From an uncultured Devosia sp. (GTDB lineage Bacteria > Pseudomonadota > Alphaproteobacteria > Rhizobiales > Devosiaceae): a stretch of DNA of 17,261 nt. The stretch covers positions 1 to 17,261 of the forward strand of contig CAMLOA010000001.1 of NCBI GenBank assembly GCA_946481445.1, in the 5' to 3' direction. Under the pieces are notes generated by a model. The model was not told the DNA's origin and did no database searches. It saw nothing but the letters and a program-made list of their open reading frames with translations. The translations under genes and the position numbers were made by a program. Each line of letters opens with the position of its first letter. Position 1 is the first letter of the stretch. This document shows positions 7,580-14,346 of this stretch, piece after piece.

Positions 7580-7699
7580 CGCTGCATCGACAAGCCTATC
7601 TGGGCCAGCCGGTCCACGGCATTGTCAGGCCACCCCGCCCTGGTCACCGTGCCGGCGGGCAGGGACCGCCTGGAGGGGCGGCCACAACGGGAGGGAAGA

Positions 7700-8725
7700 A
7701 TGAAGACTTCGAGGATGCTCATGGCATCTGCGGCGGTCATCGCCGTGGCCATGCCCACCGCCGGTATGGCGCAAACGGCCGATACCTCGGCAAAGCGTAT
7801 CGCGCTGTCCAACAATTACGCCGGAAACTCCTGGCGCCAGGCCATGCTGACCAGCTGGGAGCTGGTGGCCGGCGGCGCCGTGACGGCCGGCACGGTCGCC
7901 GCCGCCGATGCGTTCACCACCGCCGAGAACCAGGCGACCGAGCAGGCCGCCCAGATCCAGAACCTGATCCTGCAGGGCTATGACGCCATCGTCGTCAATG
8001 CGGCCTCGCCGACCGCGCTCAATGGCGCAGTCAAGGAAGCCTGCGACGCCGGGGTGATCGTGGTCTCCTTCGACGGCATCGTCACCGAACCCTGCGCCTG
8101 GCGCATTGCCGTCGATTTCCACGAAATGGGCCGCGGCCAGGTGGAATATCTGGCCGGCCGCCTGCCCGATGGCGGCAACCTGCTCGAAATCCGTGGCCTG
8201 GCAGGCGTGTTCGTCGATGACGAGATCTCCGCCGGCATTCACCAGGGCGTGAGCGAATTCCCCCAGTTCAAGATCGTCGGTTCCGTGCATGGCGACTGGG
8301 CGCAGGATGTGGCGCAGCGCGCCGTGGCCGGCATCCTGCCCAGTCTGCCCGACATCGTGGGCGTCGTGACCCAGGGCGGTGACGGCTATGGCGCCGCCCA
8401 GGCCATCGCGGCGGCCGGACGCGACATGCCCATCATCATCATGGGCAATCGCCAGGACGAACTGGCCTGGTGGAAGGAACAGCGGGACGCCAATGGCTAC
8501 GAGACCATGTCGGTCTCGATCGCACCGGGCGTGTCCACCCTGGCCTTCTGGGTGGCCCAGCAGATCCTGGCGGGCGAGGAGGTTCCGAAGGATCTCGTCG
8601 TGCCGTTCCTGTCCATCAGCCAGGACACGCTGGATGCCTCGATGGAGACCACGCCCGTCGGCGGCGTCGCCAATGTCGAATACGCGCTGGAAGACGCTCA
8701 GGCGGTGATCGCCGAGGCCAAGTAG
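7700..8725 (+). CDS. Periplasmic sugar-binding protein of an ABC importer
   Basis: This 341-residue solute-binding protein is of the ribose/galactose-type fold (Peripla_BP_4). The ATG at 7700 is chosen over a longer upstream reading because GGGAGGG lies just before it and residues 1-24 (MKTSRMLMASAAVIAVAMPTAGMA) form a clean signal peptide. The mature protein begins with KRIALSNNYAGNSWRQAML, a segment conserved in this SBP group, followed by AAQIQNLILQGYDAIVVNAASPTALNGAVKEACDAGVIVVSFDG, the ligand-binding crossover of sugar SBPs. It captures the substrate in the periplasm and delivers it to the two permeases encoded downstream. No lipobox Cys is present, so it should be soluble. The sugar itself cannot be identified. 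A stem-loop follows the gene and may keep its expression above that of the membrane components. Confidence 0.93.
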   Translation: MKTSRMLMASAAVIAVAMPTAGMAQTADTSAKRIALSNNYAGNSWRQAMLTSWELVAGGAVTAGTVAAADAFTTAENQATEQAAQIQNLILQGYDAIVVNAASPTALNGAVKEACDAGVIVVSFDGIVTEPCAWRIAVDFHEMGRGQVEYLAGRLPDGGNLLEIRGLAGVFVDDEISAGIHQGVSEFPQFKIVGSVHGDWAQDVAQRAVAGILPSLPDIVGVVTQGGDGYGAAQAIAAAGRDMPIIIMGNRQDELAWWKEQRDANGYETMSVSIAPGVSTLAFWVAQQILAGEEVPKDLVVPFLSISQDTLDASMETTPVGGVANVEYALEDAQAVIAEAK

Positions 8726-8737
8726 CGCATGGGGAGC

Positions 8738-8775
8738 GGCGGCGCCTTGCCAACAGGCTCGGCGCCGTCTTCTCT
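8738..8775 (+). terminator. Attenuator-like stem-loop between binding protein and ATPase genes
   Basis: CGGCGCC (8740-8746) pairs perfectly with GGCGCCG (8761-8767). The stem can extend by a G-T and a G-C pair outward, and an inner GCC/GGC (8749-8758) closes an AACA loop. TCTTCTCT follows, a pyrimidine tail with several Ts rather than a clean T-run. The site lies 12 bases after the binding-protein stop. In importer operons such partial terminators or RNA-stabilising stems let the binding protein be made in excess of the membrane parts; that role here is inferred. Confidence 0.55.
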
Positions 8776-8821
8776 GTCTGCATAGGGTGGGCACGCACAG
8801 ACCCCGGCGGGTGTACCAGAA

Positions 8822-10288
8822 GTGAATTCCAGCATCCCCAATCGACCCGTCATCGCCATTTCGGGCGCGCGCAAGCTGTTCGGCGCGGTCAAGGCGCTGG
8901 ACGGGGTGGAGTTTTCCATTGCCCCGGGAGAATGCGTGGGCCTGGTCGGCCATAACGGGGCCGGCAAGTCCACGCTCGTCAACATCATCAACGGTGGTCT
9001 GGGGCTGGATGCCGGGGCCATTGCCCTTGCAGGCGGCGGGGTCACCGATCACTCGATCCGTTCGGCGCGCGCAGGGGGCATACGCTGCGTCTTTCAGGAG
9101 CTCTCGCTCTGCCCCAACCTGTCGGTGATCGAGAATGTGCGCATAGCCCATGCCGGGCTCGGGGGCATCGGCTGGCGGAACCGCGCCCGCGCCATGGTCG
9201 CCGGCTTGCTCGACGCGATCTTTCCCGGGCACGGCATCGATTGCCGCCGGTCCGTGGGTGATCTCACCATCGCGCAGCGGCAGATGGCCGAGATCGCCAT
9301 CGCCTTTTCGAGCCATGGCGCGACCACGGCCCTCGTCATCCTGGACGAGCCGACATCCTCGCTGGATGCGTCGCGGGCCGAGCAACTGATTGCCTATGTC
9401 CGCGCCTTCACCGCCAAAGGCGGGGCGGTGATCTTCATTTCTCATATCCTGGGCGAAATCCTCGATGTCGCCACCCGCATCGTGGTGATGCGCGACGGCA
9501 AGGTGGTGAGCGACAAGCCCGCATCCCAGTTCAGCGTGACCAGCCTGGTCCAGGCCATGGGCAGCGTCGCACCCGAAGCGGCAGGGCGCCGGGCCGTTGC
9601 CGAGCGCGGGTCCGGTGAACGGCCGGCCGTCGACTTTCCGCGTCCCGGAGATGCCGTGCCGTTCCGGGCCTTCAAGGGCGAGATCGTGGGCCTGGCCGGT
9701 CTCAGCGGGCACGGCCAGACCGGCCTCATCCTCGATCTCTACCGCTCGGTCTCCGGCGACTGGGTGGCCGGACGTATGCCGCGCGCGGCTTTCGTGGCCG
9801 GCGATCGCCTGGTCGATGGCGTCTTTCCCATCTGGAGCATTCTGCGCAACATGAGCATTTCGGTGATGGCGCAGTGGCAGCGGGCCGGCTTGACCGACCC
9901 TGCCCGGGAGGCGGCCTTTGGCCGCGCCTGGCACGAGCGGATCGGCATCCGCACCCAGAACCTGGACAATCCCATCCTCTCGCTGTCGGGCGGCAACCAG
10001 CAGAAGGTGCTGTTCGCCCGCGCCCTGGGCACACCCGCCCCGATCGTGCTGATGGACGATCCCATGCGCGGCGTCGACATCGGCACCAAGCAGGATGTCT
10101 ACCGCATGGTCCGCGCCGAGGCCGATGCCGGCCGCACCTTCGTCTGGTACTCCACCGAAATGGACGAGGTCTGCGTATGCGACCGGGTTTATGTGTTCCG
10201 CGAGGGCCGGATTGTACGGGAGCTGGCCGGCGATGCGGTCACCGAGGACAACATCCTGGCCGCATCCTTCGGGGAGCGGGCGGCATGA
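8822..10288 (+). CDS. Sugar ABC importer ATPase, two tandem nucleotide-binding domains
   Basis: This 488-residue RbsA/MglA-type protein energises the importer. The GTG at 8822 is the only reasonable start: the frame is closed at 8783 by a stop and no other start codon lies between. Its ribosome-binding site is poor. Domain 1 (about 10-245) has Walker A GHNGAGKS (43-50), a diverged signature GDLTIAQRQ, Walker B LVILDEPTSSLD (Asp175, Glu176) and switch His208. Domain 2 (about 275-480) has a degenerate P-loop GLSGHGQT (293-300) without the lysine, a canonical LSGGNQQK (388-395) and Walker B IVLMDDPMRG with Asp413 where the catalytic Glu is usual. One composite ATP site (domain 1 Walker motifs with domain 2 signature) is thus intact and the other degenerate, as is usual in this family. 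It overlaps the permease start by 4 bases. Confidence 0.93.
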   Translation: MNSSIPNRPVIAISGARKLFGAVKALDGVEFSIAPGECVGLVGHNGAGKSTLVNIINGGLGLDAGAIALAGGGVTDHSIRSARAGGIRCVFQELSLCPNLSVIENVRIAHAGLGGIGWRNRARAMVAGLLDAIFPGHGIDCRRSVGDLTIAQRQMAEIAIAFSSHGATTALVILDEPTSSLDASRAEQLIAYVRAFTAKGGAVIFISHILGEILDVATRIVVMRDGKVVSDKPASQFSVTSLVQAMGSVAPEAAGRRAVAERGSGERPAVDFPRPGDAVPFRAFKGEIVGLAGLSGHGQTGLILDLYRSVSGDWVAGRMPRAAFVAGDRLVDGVFPIWSILRNMSISVMAQWQRAGLTDPAREAAFGRAWHERIGIRTQNLDNPILSLSGGNQQKVLFARALGTPAPIVLMDDPMRGVDIGTKQDVYRMVRAEADAGRTFVWYSTEMDEVCVCDRVYVFREGRIVRELAGDAVTEDNILAASFGERAA

Positions 10289-11232
10289 GGGCGCTCTTCG
10301 CCAGCGACAGCCTGCGCATCCTGGTCCCTGCCCTCTCGCTGGTGGTGCTGCTGGGCGCTGTGTTCTACATCCAGCCCCGCACGATGAGCTATCTGGGCCT
10401 CAACCTCATGCTCAACCTGGCGGTGCCGGTGGCGCTGGCCACCATCGCCCAGATGCTGATCATCGCGGTCAACGACCTCGACCTGTCCATGGGTGCCTTT
10501 GTCAGCTTCGCCGCCTGCGTCACGGCCACGTTCCTCAATACCGACCCCTGGCTCGGCCTGCTGATCCTGGCCGCCGCGATCGGCGTCTATGCCCTGATCG
10601 GTGTCGTCATCTACCTGCGCAACCTGCCCGCTATCGTGGTGACGCTGGGCATGAGCTTTGTCTGGTCGGGGCTTGCCGTACTGCTCCTGCCCTCCCCGGG
10701 CGGCGCCGCACCCGAGTGGATCCGGGCGATCATGACTTCCCGTCCGCCCCTGGTGCCGATGGCGGTTGTCGCCTCGGTGGCCATAGCCGTCATTGCCCAC
10801 CTGATCGTCATGCGCTCATCCTTCGGCGTGGTGCTGCGCGGCATCGGCGGCAATGCGCGCTCGGTCGAGCGCTCCGGCTGGTCCGTGCTGCGGGTCCGCG
10901 CCATGACCTATGCCCTGGCGGGCCTGTTCGCGGTCCTGGCCGGCATTGCCTTGGTCGGACTGACCACGGCGGCCGATGCCAATATCGCCTTGCGCTATAC
11001 GCTGCTCTCCATTGCCGGCGTGATCCTGGGCGGCGGCGAGTTCGTCGGCGGGCGCGTCTCGGCGGTGGGGGCGGTGATCGGCGCGCTGACCCTGACGCTG
11101 GCGGCCTCGTTCCTGTCCTTCCTGCAGATTTCGCCGGACTGGCAGATCGGTGCGCAGGGCGCCATCCTGATCATCGTCCTGGCCATCCGCCTGGTCCTCA
11201 ACCAGCGCGAGCGGCGGGAGAAGCGGTCATGA
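10285..11232 (+). CDS. Sugar ABC importer inner-membrane permease 1
   Basis: This 315-residue BPD_transp_2 (RbsC-type) permease begins at the ATG in the ATGA overlap with the ATPase gene. A longer upstream reading in the same frame would run through the ATPase gene and is not real. About eight to ten hydrophobic segments are visible, beginning with ILVPALSLVVLLGAVFYI. The family motif appears as LIIAVNDLDLSMGAFVSFAACVTA (residues about 60-85), and the ATPase-contact loop as SSFGVVLRGIGGNARSVERSGW (about 178-200). The late segment LLSIAGVILGGGEFVGGRVSAVGAVIGA is typical of the family. It should form a heterodimeric channel with the next gene's product. Confidence 0.93.
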   Translation: MRALFASDSLRILVPALSLVVLLGAVFYIQPRTMSYLGLNLMLNLAVPVALATIAQMLIIAVNDLDLSMGAFVSFAACVTATFLNTDPWLGLLILAAAIGVYALIGVVIYLRNLPAIVVTLGMSFVWSGLAVLLLPSPGGAAPEWIRAIMTSRPPLVPMAVVASVAIAVIAHLIVMRSSFGVVLRGIGGNARSVERSGWSVLRVRAMTYALAGLFAVLAGIALVGLTTAADANIALRYTLLSIAGVILGGGEFVGGRVSAVGAVIGALTLTLAASFLSFLQISPDWQIGAQGAILIIVLAIRLVLNQRERREKRS

Positions 11233-12176
11233 ACGGGCTACAGTCCATCCTGCGGATCCGCTGGGTCTGGTCGTTCATTGCCGCGGCTCTGGTCTGGCTG
11301 GTCACGGTCCTGTTCACCGGTGGGGCCAGCATGGCCGGCCTCACCCAGGCCGCTTTCACCTTCGCGGCCTTCTCCATCATCGTGGGACTGGGGCAGATGT
11401 TCGTCATCACCCTGGGTCCGGGCAATATCGACCTTTCCATTCCTGCCACCATGACCCTGAGCGGCACGGTGGCGCTCAAATTCGTCAATGTCGATGCCGG
11501 ATTGATCGTGCCCGGCTTCCTGATCGCGGTCGGCATCGGGCTGGGGGTGGGTGCCGTCAACTACGGCCTGATCCGGCTGCTGCGCATCCCCCCGATCATC
11601 GCCACCCTGGCCATGAGCTTCATTGTGCAGTCCACCGCGATCTGGACCAATCGCGGCCTGCGCATCCGCCCGCCCGATCCGCTGGCCGATTTCGCCGTCG
11701 GCTTCACGCTCGGCTTTCCCAACCTGGCCTGGGTGGCCCTGCTGATCTCGGTGGCGGCTTTCATCGTGCTCGAGAAAACGGTGTTCGGACGCTGGGTGGT
11801 GGCGATCGGGCAGAATATGCGGGCTGCCCGGCTGGCCGGGATACCCGTCGAAGGCGTGCGCTGCCTGACCTACATCCTGTGCGCCGTACTGGCGGCCATC
11901 TGCGGCTATTTCCTTGCCAGCTTTTCGGGCGGCGCCGCGCTCAACATGGGCGCCGAATACCTGTTGATGTCGATTGCCGTCGTGGTTATCGGGGGCACCT
12001 CGGTCGCCGGCGGCGATTCCAACGTGCCCGGCATCTGGGGGGCGTCGCTGTTCATGTTCCTCGTGGTTTCCATGCTCAACACCTACGGTTTCGATGCCGG
12101 GTTCCGCATGATCATGACCGGCGTCATCATCATCGGCGTCATCGTGGCGGCGAGCAGCAGGACCATTCGGTCATAG
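11229..12176 (+). CDS. Sugar ABC importer inner-membrane permease 2
   Basis: This second BPD_transp_2 permease, also 315 residues, starts at the ATGA overlap with permease 1. It shares the family motif as MFVITLGPGNIDLSIPATMTLSGTVA, the ATPase-contact loop FGRWVVAIGQNMRAARLAGI, and the late GGTSVAGGDSNVPGIWGASLFMFLV segment. It has about eight to ten hydrophobic segments starting with the WSFIAAALVWLVTVLF helix. It is clearly diverged from permease 1, so the pair works as a heterodimer rather than being a recent duplication. The lactonase gene starts 14 bases after its stop and is probably on the same transcript. Confidence 0.93.
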   Translation: MNGLQSILRIRWVWSFIAAALVWLVTVLFTGGASMAGLTQAAFTFAAFSIIVGLGQMFVITLGPGNIDLSIPATMTLSGTVALKFVNVDAGLIVPGFLIAVGIGLGVGAVNYGLIRLLRIPPIIATLAMSFIVQSTAIWTNRGLRIRPPDPLADFAVGFTLGFPNLAWVALLISVAAFIVLEKTVFGRWVVAIGQNMRAARLAGIPVEGVRCLTYILCAVLAAICGYFLASFSGGAALNMGAEYLLMSIAVVVIGGTSVAGGDSNVPGIWGASLFMFLVVSMLNTYGFDAGFRMIMTGVIIIGVIVAASSRTIRS

Positions 12177-12190
12177 CGTTGAGGTCAGCC

Positions 12191-13099
12191 ATGCCGTCCG
12201 ACAAGCTCTACGAGATCTGCGATCCGCGGTTCGACCGCCTCATCATCCGCAATGCCTTCCTCGACGAACTCGATTCCAGCTGCCGCTGGGCCGAAGGCCC
12301 GGTCTGGTGCCCCGATTGGGGGCAGCTGATCTGGAGCGACATTCCCAATAACCGCATGCTGCGCTGGTTGCCGGGGGTGGGCGTCAGCACCTTCCGCCAG
12401 CCGTCGGACTTCACCAATGGCAATACCCGTGATCAGCACGGCCGCCTGATCTCCTGCCAGCACGGTCCCCGCCGCGTGGTGCGGACCGAGCCCGACGGGT
12501 CCATCACCGTCCTGGCCGACAGCTACCAGGGCAAGCGGCTCAATTCCCCCAACGACGTGGTAGTCCATGCCGATGGCTCGGTGTGGTTCACCGATCCCAC
12601 CTATGGCATCCTGTCCGACTACGAGGGCCACAGGACCGAGCCGGAGCAGGAGCGCCGCCGCGTCTACCGCATCGATCCGGCTTCGGGCGAGGTCGCCGCT
12701 GTCGTCGACGACTTCGTCCAGCCCAATGGCCTGGCCTTTTCGCCCGATTATTCGAGGCTCTATGTCGCCGATTCCGGCGCCAGCCACGATCCTTCCGCGC
12801 CACACCACATCCGGGTCTTCGACGTCGTGGAGGGGAAGCGACTGGCCGGCGGCAAGGTGTTTGCCGAGATCAACGCGGGTGTGCCGGACGGCTTTCGGCT
12901 CGACACCGAAGGCCGCGTGTGGACCAGCGCGGGCGACGGCGTGCATTGCCTCGATCCCGACGGCACTCTGCTGGGCAAGATCCTGATCCCTCAGGCCGTC
13001 GCCAATGTCACCTTCGGCGAACGTATGCGCAACCGGCTGTTCATTGCCGCGACCCGCTCGATCTATGCGCTCTATGTCAATGCCCGGGGATGCCGATAA
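12191..13099 (+). CDS. SMP-30/gluconolactonase-family lactonase
   Basis: This 302-residue six-bladed beta-propeller lactonase has no signal peptide and is cytoplasmic. The ATG at 12191 lies just beyond GAGGT. Conserved metal-binding positions of the SMP-30 family are visible: Glu35 (AEGPVW), Asn169 (QPNGLAFS) and Asp223 (VPDGFRLD), with the substrate-loop segments NGNTRDQHGRLISCQHGPRRVVRTE and RLNSPNDVVVHADGSVWFTDPTYGI. By family knowledge it opens sugar lactones with a divalent metal. As the last gene of the importer operon it suggests the cargo, or an oxidised product of it, passes through a lactone. No sugar dehydrogenase, dehydratase or kinase is encoded beside it, so the rest of the pathway lies elsewhere. 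It could act on gluconolactone, arabinolactone or another aldonolactone. Confidence 0.9.
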   Translation: MPSDKLYEICDPRFDRLIIRNAFLDELDSSCRWAEGPVWCPDWGQLIWSDIPNNRMLRWLPGVGVSTFRQPSDFTNGNTRDQHGRLISCQHGPRRVVRTEPDGSITVLADSYQGKRLNSPNDVVVHADGSVWFTDPTYGILSDYEGHRTEPEQERRRVYRIDPASGEVAAVVDDFVQPNGLAFSPDYSRLYVADSGASHDPSAPHHIRVFDVVEGKRLAGGKVFAEINAGVPDGFRLDTEGRVWTSAGDGVHCLDPDGTLLGKILIPQAVANVTFGERMRNRLFIAATRSIYALYVNARGCR

Positions 13100-13144
13100 G
13101 CAGGCAGGGGCAGCCAATAGCACGCGAGGCCTGCGCCCCGTACG

Positions 13145-13186
13145 CCTTGCCCGCAATCGCGCTCCATGCTTTGAACGGGCAAGGAG
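13145..13186 (+). promoter_or_regulatory. Inverted repeat that would sequester the SRPBCC gene's ribosome-binding site
   Basis: CCTTGCCCG (13145-13153) and CGGGCAAGG (13176-13184) are perfect 9-bp inverted repeats with a 22-base loop. The 3' arm includes the first four bases of the Shine-Dalgarno AAGGAG (13181-13186), six bases before the ATG at 13193. In the mRNA the stem would mask translation initiation. An upstream GGGCAG (13108-13113) could compete for the 5' arm. Function is inferred; the repeat itself is directly visible. Confidence 0.5.
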
Positions 13187-13192
13187 ACTGCC

Positions 13193-13606
13193 ATGCCCAC
13201 CTGGACCAGCCGCACGCTCAGCGTTTCCATCGACCGGGACTGGACCGAGGTCTATGCCTATGCCGCCGACCCGGCCAATATGGTGCATTGGGCGCCGGGG
13301 CTGGGGACGGCCTTTGTACCGGACGGGGATGAATGGGTGCTCCGCGATCCAGGTGGCCGCGCCATCCGCATGCGCTTCACGCCACCCAACCCCTTCGGCG
13401 TGCTCGACCATGACGTGATGGTGGATGGGCAAACCGTGCATATCGCCATGCGCGTCATGCCCAATGGCGATGGGGCCGAACTCACCTTCCTGCTCCTGCA
13501 ATTGCCGGGCATGACCGATTTCGAGTTCGACCGCGACGCCGCTACGGTGGTGCGGGATCTCGAAGCCCTAAAAGCGATCATGGAAAGCCGGCCGCGCCCG
13601 GCCTGA
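13193..13606 (+). CDS. SRPBCC-fold (START/polyketide-cyclase-like) protein, function unknown
   Basis: This 137-residue protein has the look of a small SRPBCC-superfamily member. It opens with SRTLSVSIDRDWTEVYAYAADPANMVHWAPGL, the typical first strand and two short helices of the fold, continues with alternating beta-strands (WVLRDPGGRAIRMRFT, HIAMRVMPNGDGAELTFLLLQ), and ends in a long C-terminal helix (about 115-132, DAATVVRDLEALKAIMES). Such proteins bind hydrophobic ligands in a central cavity. No catalytic residues can be assigned. The start has an excellent AAGGAG, but that sequence lies in an inverted repeat. It follows the lactonase by 93 bases and could be read through from the importer operon or have its own promoter. 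It converges with the DUF2188-like gene, 19 bases away. Confidence 0.75.
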   Translation: MPTWTSRTLSVSIDRDWTEVYAYAADPANMVHWAPGLGTAFVPDGDEWVLRDPGGRAIRMRFTPPNPFGVLDHDVMVDGQTVHIAMRVMPNGDGAELTFLLLQLPGMTDFEFDRDAATVVRDLEALKAIMESRPRPA

Positions 13607-13625
13607 CGCCAGGAATATCGCCCAA

Positions 13626-13835
13626 TCAGCGCTTTTCCGGCCACACCGTTTCGGTGGTAAAGTCCGGGCTCTGCACCAGAACCTCGATATCCTTGAGGCC
13701 GGTGGCGCGGGCGGCCTTGATGGCCTCCTCGATGGCCGCTTCGCGCGAGGTGAATGGCGCGGTGACATCGCCATGGAAGCTGAACTGCCAGGCGGTATCG
13801 CGGTGGGAAACGACGAAATGATTGCTGCTGGTCAT
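13626..13835 (-). CDS. Small DUF2188-like protein
   Basis: This 69-residue cytoplasmic protein starts MTSSNHFVVSHRD. The ATG at 13835 is preferred over the longer upstream ATG at 13898 because GGAGGAG lies 7 bases before it and the extra 21 residues look like non-coding translation. The pattern of a short strand (HFVVSHRDTAWQFSF), then FTSREAAIEEAIKAARATG as a helix, then DIEVLVQSPDF and a final TVWPEKR, resembles DUF2188, a small family of unknown role. It faces away from the GFA gene, so the two share the 115-base gap at 13836-13950. Confidence 0.7.
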   Translation of the reverse strand: MTSSNHFVVSHRDTAWQFSFHGDVTAPFTSREAAIEEAIKAARATGLKDIEVLVQSPDFTTETVWPEKR

Positions 13836-13950
13836 GGCCGGGCTCCTCCATTCACGACAATGCGGCAGGAAGCAGCCGCGTTGCAAGAGAGCGGGCACAT
13901 GGCCATGCCGGGTGGAGCGGCGCTGGCCCAGGCCGGCGAAGGAGGCCAGG
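13836..13950. other. Divergent gap between DUF2188-like and GFA genes
   Basis: These 115 bases hold strong ribosome-binding sites at both ends (GGAGGAG on minus, GAAGGAGG on plus) and a 10-bp palindrome CATGGCCATG at 13898-13907. I see no clear promoter for either gene. Confidence 0.35.
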
Positions 13951-14343
13951 ATGGATTTACGCGAGGGCGGTTGCCTGTGTGGCGCGGTGCGGCTGGTGGC
14001 CAGGGGGCACCCCTACAGGGTCGGCATCTGCCACTGCCTCGATTGCCGCAAGCAGCATGGCGCGCTGTTTCATGCATCGGCGATCTTTCCCGTCGATGCC
14101 GTGACGGTCAGCGGGGAGATGCGCGGCTTTCGCGGGCGGTACTTCTGTCCCGTCTGCGGCTCGTCGGTGCTGTCGCGCAGTGGCGACGAGATCGAGGTCA
14201 ATCTGGGGGCGTTCGATGCGCCCGATCAGTTCCGGCCAACCTATGAATTGTGGACCACGCGGCGCGAAGGCTGGCTGCCGCCCTTTCCGCTTGCCCGGCA
14301 CTATGAGGGTGACCGCCCGGGCGACGGTCGGTCGGAGGACTAG
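13951..14343 (+). CDS. GFA-family zinc-binding protein (glutathione-dependent formaldehyde-activating enzyme-like)
   Basis: This 130-residue protein has the complete cysteine set of the GFA/CENP-V fold: C8 and C10 (GGCLCGAVRL), C27, C29 and C32 (CHCLDCRKQHGA) and C66 and C69 (CPVCGSSVLS). These bind one structural and one exchangeable zinc. Family members include Gfa, reported to speed addition of glutathione to formaldehyde, but most members have no proven activity, so this is only a family call. The ATG at 13951 follows GAAGGAGG at a good distance; a longer upstream frame is not supported. No formaldehyde dehydrogenase lies nearby. The stop is 3 bases from the end of the convergent oxidoreductase gene. 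Confidence 0.88.
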   Translation: MDLREGGCLCGAVRLVARGHPYRVGICHCLDCRKQHGALFHASAIFPVDAVTVSGEMRGFRGRYFCPVCGSSVLSRSGDEIEVNLGAFDAPDQFRPTYELWTTRREGWLPPFPLARHYEGDRPGDGRSED

Positions 14344-14346
14344 GCG

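Larger units (their letters stand above)
7471..7699. other. Divergent control region between the GAF kinase and the sugar importer
   Basis: This 229-base region must carry both promoters. It contains a TATGAT box on the minus strand (7491-7496), the palindrome GGGCGCGCCC (7506-7515), the hairpin TGCGG/CCGCA (7541-7554) and TGGTT/AACCA (7565-7579). The rightmost 120 bases, up to GGGAGGG before the binding-protein ATG, look like a leader without an obvious structure. Confidence 0.5.

Noticed and set aside
7625..9934. 769-residue open frame on the minus strand across the importer binding-protein and ATPase genes
   Set aside because: It is rich in His, Gly, Asp and Arg with no recognisable domain, and lies antisense to two clear genes. 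Long antisense frames are expected in GC-rich coding DNA.
10095..11228. Upstream extension (693-residue frame) of permease 2 through permease 1
   Set aside because: The extra N-terminus is low-complexity translation of the permease 1 gene in another frame. The real start is the ATG at 11229 in the ATGA overlap.
12185..13501. 438-residue minus-strand open frame across the lactonase gene
   Set aside because: Antisense to a well-supported SMP-30 gene, with composition typical of a shadow frame and no motifs.
13836..13898. Upstream ATG at 13898 for the DUF2188-like gene
   Set aside because: The added 21 residues show no conservation-like pattern, and the ATG at 13835 has a near-perfect ribosome-binding site at ideal spacing.
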